From Scedosporium boydii (lineage: Eukaryota; Ascomycota; Sordariomycetes; Microascales; Microascaceae), in NCBI GenBank assembly GCA_002221725.1, contig NJFT01000322.1, positions 1 through 34,964 on the forward strand: a stretch of 34,964 bases of DNA, in the 5' to 3' direction. The notes beneath the pieces are model-generated. The model was not told the DNA's origin. It saw only the letters and a list, made by a program, of their open reading frames with translations, and made no database searches. This document shows positions 32,284-34,964 of this stretch, piece after piece (position 1 is the first letter of the stretch; every line of letters begins with the position of its first letter). A program made the translations under genes and the position numbers.

Positions 32284-33397
32284 ATGTCCAAGGCAACCAC
32301 TTTCAAACTCAGCAACGGGATCTCCATCCCCGGGCTAGGATTCGGTACCTTCTCTAACGAGCGGCAGAAGGGAGAGTCTTACAACGCGGTACTGCATGCT
32401 CTTCGGGCGGGCTACAGGCATCTGGACTGTGCCTGGTTCTATCAGAACGAGGACGAAATCGGCAGCGCCATCAAAGACTTTCTTTTGGAGAACCCGAGCG
32501 TGAAGCGATCAGATCTCTTCATCACAACAAAAGTGTGGAACTGCTTCCATGAAGAGGAAGAGGTGAAATGGTCTTTGAACGACTCTCTCAAGAACCTCGG
32601 GCTAGACTATGTGGACCTCTACCTGATCCATTGGCCTATTGCCTGCGAGAAAACAGAAGACAATCAGCCCAAACTCGGACCTGATGGAAAGGTAAGATAT
32701 GACGTCACCCTTTCCCTACACGGCAATACGCCGCGTTTTAATAATTAGAACGGACTTTCATTTCTCAATCGCCGTAGTCCTCATGCATCGTACAGGGAGC
32801 TCTGTCTAACCGTTGTCTCGTCTCTAGTACATCATCAACTACGACCTGACAAACAATCCCGAACCAACATGGCGCGCCATGGAGGCCCTCTATGATGAGG
32901 GAAAAACGCGAGCCATTGGCCTGTCCAACTTCACCATCTCCGGGATCGAGCAGATTCTTTCCTTCGCCCGAGTCCCGCCCGTTGCCAACCAAGTGGAAAT
33001 CCACCCGTTCCTCCCAAACACCAAATTGATCGAGTACTGCTTAGCGCGCGATATCTTGCCGCAAGCATACTCACCTCTGGGTTCACAAAACCAAGTACCC
33101 AGCACAGGCGAAAAGGTCTCCACGGACCCTACGCTGAACCAGATTGCCAAAGAGGGAGGACACACACTTGCCCAGGTCCTGATCGCTTGGGGTTTGCGAA
33201 GGGGATATGTGGTCCTACCGAAGAGTTCGAACCCCGAACGGATCTCAAGCAACTTTGACCAGATTGATTTAACCGATGAGCAGTACGACGCCATCAACCG
33301 GGTGGCCGAAGGGAGGCATACGAGGTTCGTAAATATGAGGGATACCTTTGGGTACGACGTGTGGCCTGAAGAGGTCAACCAAGACATTGGAGAATAG
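32284..33397 (+). CDS. Aldo-keto reductase
   Basis: Predicted NAD(P)H-dependent reductase of aldehydes/ketones, (beta/alpha)8 barrel. Two exons, 32284-32691 and 32828-33397, with a 136-nt intron (GTAAGA...TCTAG). Product 325 aa. The N-terminal LSNGISIPGLGFGTF is typical. The catalytic tetrad is visible: Asp in HLDCAWFY, Tyr in FYQNE, Lys in FITTKVW and His in LIHWP. IGLSNF and VLPKSSNPERI form the cofactor-binding end of the barrel. The start ATG at 32284 follows a pyrimidine-rich leader, and no other in-frame ATG is near. Closest in type to fungal xylose/glycerol-dehydrogenase-like AKRs, but the substrate cannot be told. No sign that it belongs to the ETP pathway. Confidence 0.92.
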
Positions 33398-34760
33398 CCT
33401 CATCGATGTACTTACCTTTGGGAGTTGCACTGCGGAAATGGAATGCATGCTGAGCTGGAGGACCCACGTTTCATTACTAGACGTCGCCCGGACTTACCCA
33501 ACGATGCTACGAGTACTGTGATAAATTCATTAGATAAATTCACCACGCATGCCCAAGCAACGCTAATGTCTGGAAGTCCCCATTACAGTAGGCCCTTAGC
33601 TTTGTACCATCATAAGTATGAAATTGGTGTGGTTACCCACTGGCATCTCTTGGGATTCCTCCTTCTATCTAGTAAAACCGCAACGATGTTGATCTTTAAT
33701 TCACAACGGCCGGATTAGATGGTCCCGAAATTGGCGGATTTGTGTCAAGCATAAATAGTGGCCCCGGTAACCCGGGTTCCACGGCAGCGCACACTATCCG
33801 TTTCCAATACCGTTTCAAACAATGGGCGTAACTGTAAAGCCACCCACCCCAGGACATACAAAGACTTGATCAAGCATCAAACTTTCGAAAAAGTTCAGCC
33901 AGCTCATTCTTTCAAGTTCCTGACCGACGTTCTCCTAGTCCTGAATTCTAGGAATTATTTACTTGAACTTAGTCTATGGCACGTTTCTTACTAGCTTTTA
34001 TCCCCCAACACTTCCACAAACCATGGAAGAAATCCAACCCATCGACTATCCTCCTAACTACTTAGCTCAAAAGAAAGCATTTTCATCCGTACCCGACAGT
34101 CTTGCTTTCACTTCGCAGAATCAGAATCCACCTCCTATATGAAGCTTCTCGTTGTAATTCCTTGGCCTAAATACCTAGATTTATTCAATCCACATAGAGC
34201 GTTGGGGTGTCAGGTGGCTACTGTATAATACTCTGGCGGTTTTAAGCTTTACCCAACCCGATACTTTTGGGTGGCCGTAAGTGGTTGTGGGCGCAAGCAT
34301 CTGTAGATGCCCTAGCCATGCCGTGATAATCTTAGGACGGCCACAACTGAGCAGAATGCTACCGGAGGCTGTAGCGTTGAGGGACTCTCCTCGCAGATTC
34401 TCGGTTCGTCACGCCGATTAGGAAATGCTCTCTTCTGCTCAGTCTCGGGACACGACTGGAAGGTGATATTTGAGACAGGCCTGGCAGAGGATGTGCCAGA
34501 TATAGTCATAAAAGCGCAGGCACCCAGCCTTGAGACTTTCCCTCCTAGTTGGCATGAAGAAGAAATCCGTTTAGAAGGAATCCGATAGGTAGCATTCTCC
34601 AATATCGTTAAATTAGAGTCGAAGTGTAGACTAGGCAATCTAGATATCTCAGCGACTCATATACGTCGCCGCTACTAACGAACATGAATAACCAAATAAG
34701 AATAACCAAAGGCGACACACTCGTGACAATTTGAGGTGTCGAGGCTTCCAAATTAAATTT
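33398..34760. other. Right-hand intergenic region, probable repeat relic DNA
   Basis: About 1.36 kb after the aldo-keto reductase. Frames at 33425-33718, 33758-33994 (plus) and 34312-34638 (minus, 108 aa) show no recognisable domain. The only recognised structure is the transposon-terminus-like motif at 34270-34301. The low-complexity, AT-rich composition suggests decayed repeats. Confidence 0.5.
34270..34301 (+). repeat. Diverged copy of the transposon-terminal tandem motif
   Basis: GGTGGCCGTAAGTGG (34270-34284) matches the 17-mer at 1230-1246 with one change, and TTGTGGGCGCAAGC right after it resembles the second unit at 1247-1263. Same strand and order as at the left end of the window. 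No transposase frame is near, so this may be a solo end or a non-autonomous element. Confidence 0.5.
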
Positions 34761-34964
34761 AAAAAAAAAAAAAAAGAAAAAGAAAAGAAAAAGAAAAGAA
34801 AAAGAAAAGAAAAAGAAAAGAAAAAGAAAAGAAAAAGAAAAGAAAAAGAAAAAGAAAAAGAAAAAGAAAAAGAAAAAGAAAAAGAAAAAGAAAAAGAAAA
34901 AGAAAAAGAAAAAGAAAAAGAAAAAGAAAAAGAAAAAGAAAAAGAAAAAGAAAAAGAAAAAGAA
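34761..34964. repeat. AAAAAG/AAAAG microsatellite running off the window
   Basis: An A-run (34761-34775) leads into alternating AAAAAG and AAAAG units, then pure AAAAAG hexamers to the last base. Strongly purine-only on the plus strand. The true length is unknown because it reaches the window end. Confidence 0.95.

Noticed and set aside
34312..34638. 108-aa minus-strand frame near the right end
   Set aside because: No recognised motif; it lies in repeat-like DNA after a transposon-terminus relic, so it is not called as a gene.

Overview
The window is nuclear DNA of a filamentous ascomycete, probably a Eurotiales-type mould. The signs are many short spliceosomal introns (about 55-143 nt, GT...AG, often with a CTAAC/CTAAT-like branch site), Zn(II)2Cys6 regulators, a CFEM protein, and a pogo/Fot1-type transposase relic with RIP-like stop codons. 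No rRNA, tRNA or CRISPR was seen.

About 1.4-25.2 kb is one secondary-metabolite cluster. In order it holds: a two-module NRPS (1389-7595, -), a GliT-like CxxC oxidoreductase (8103-9139, -), a GliI-like PLP C-S lyase/aminotransferase (9520-10970, -), a DMATS-type prenyltransferase (11434-13020, +), one cytochrome P450 (13455-15435, +), a GliG-like glutathione S-transferase (15689-16553, -), an MFS exporter (17082-18899, -), a GliK-like gamma-glutamyl cyclotransferase (19398-20272, +), a GliJ-like dipeptidase (20386-22010, -), a GliN/LaeA-like methyltransferase (22459-23499, +) and a GliZ-like Zn2Cys6 regulator (23651-25249, -). This is the full enzyme set known for epidithiodiketopiperazine (ETP) biosynthesis of the gliotoxin/sirodesmin type, plus a prenyltransferase.

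The inferred flow is as follows. The NRPS joins two amino acids into a diketopiperazine. The P450 oxidises the alpha carbons and the GST adds two glutathiones. The cyclotransferase and dipeptidase trim these to Cys-Gly and then Cys, and the PLP enzyme cleaves C-S to give the dithiol. The GliT-like flavoenzyme closes the disulfide and gives self-protection. DMATS and the methyltransferase decorate the scaffold and the MFS protein exports it. The prenyl step suggests a sirodesmin-precursor (phomamide) or dithiosilvatin-like prenylated ETP, but the product cannot be read from the sequence.

Three things stand out inside the cluster. The NRPS ends directly after its second C domain and lacks the terminal T domain of GliP, and a decayed transposon lies within 200 bp of its stop codon. 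The 5' end of the P450 is ambiguous and may contain a frameshift. A tandem NCCGAY element recurs upstream of several cluster genes.

Right of the cluster, 25.25-26.72 kb is essentially gene-free. It is followed by a GPI-anchored CFEM protein (26717-27312, +), a second Zn2Cys6 regulator (27625-29514, +), a HAD class IIA (CECR5-like) phosphatase (29669-31111, -), a minisatellite-bearing spacer and an aldo-keto reductase (32284-33397, +). The right end is non-coding, with a transposon-terminus-like relic at 34.27 kb and a purine-rich AAAAAG/AAAAG microsatellite running off the window. Exon models below were built by eye from splice signals and reading-frame continuity.
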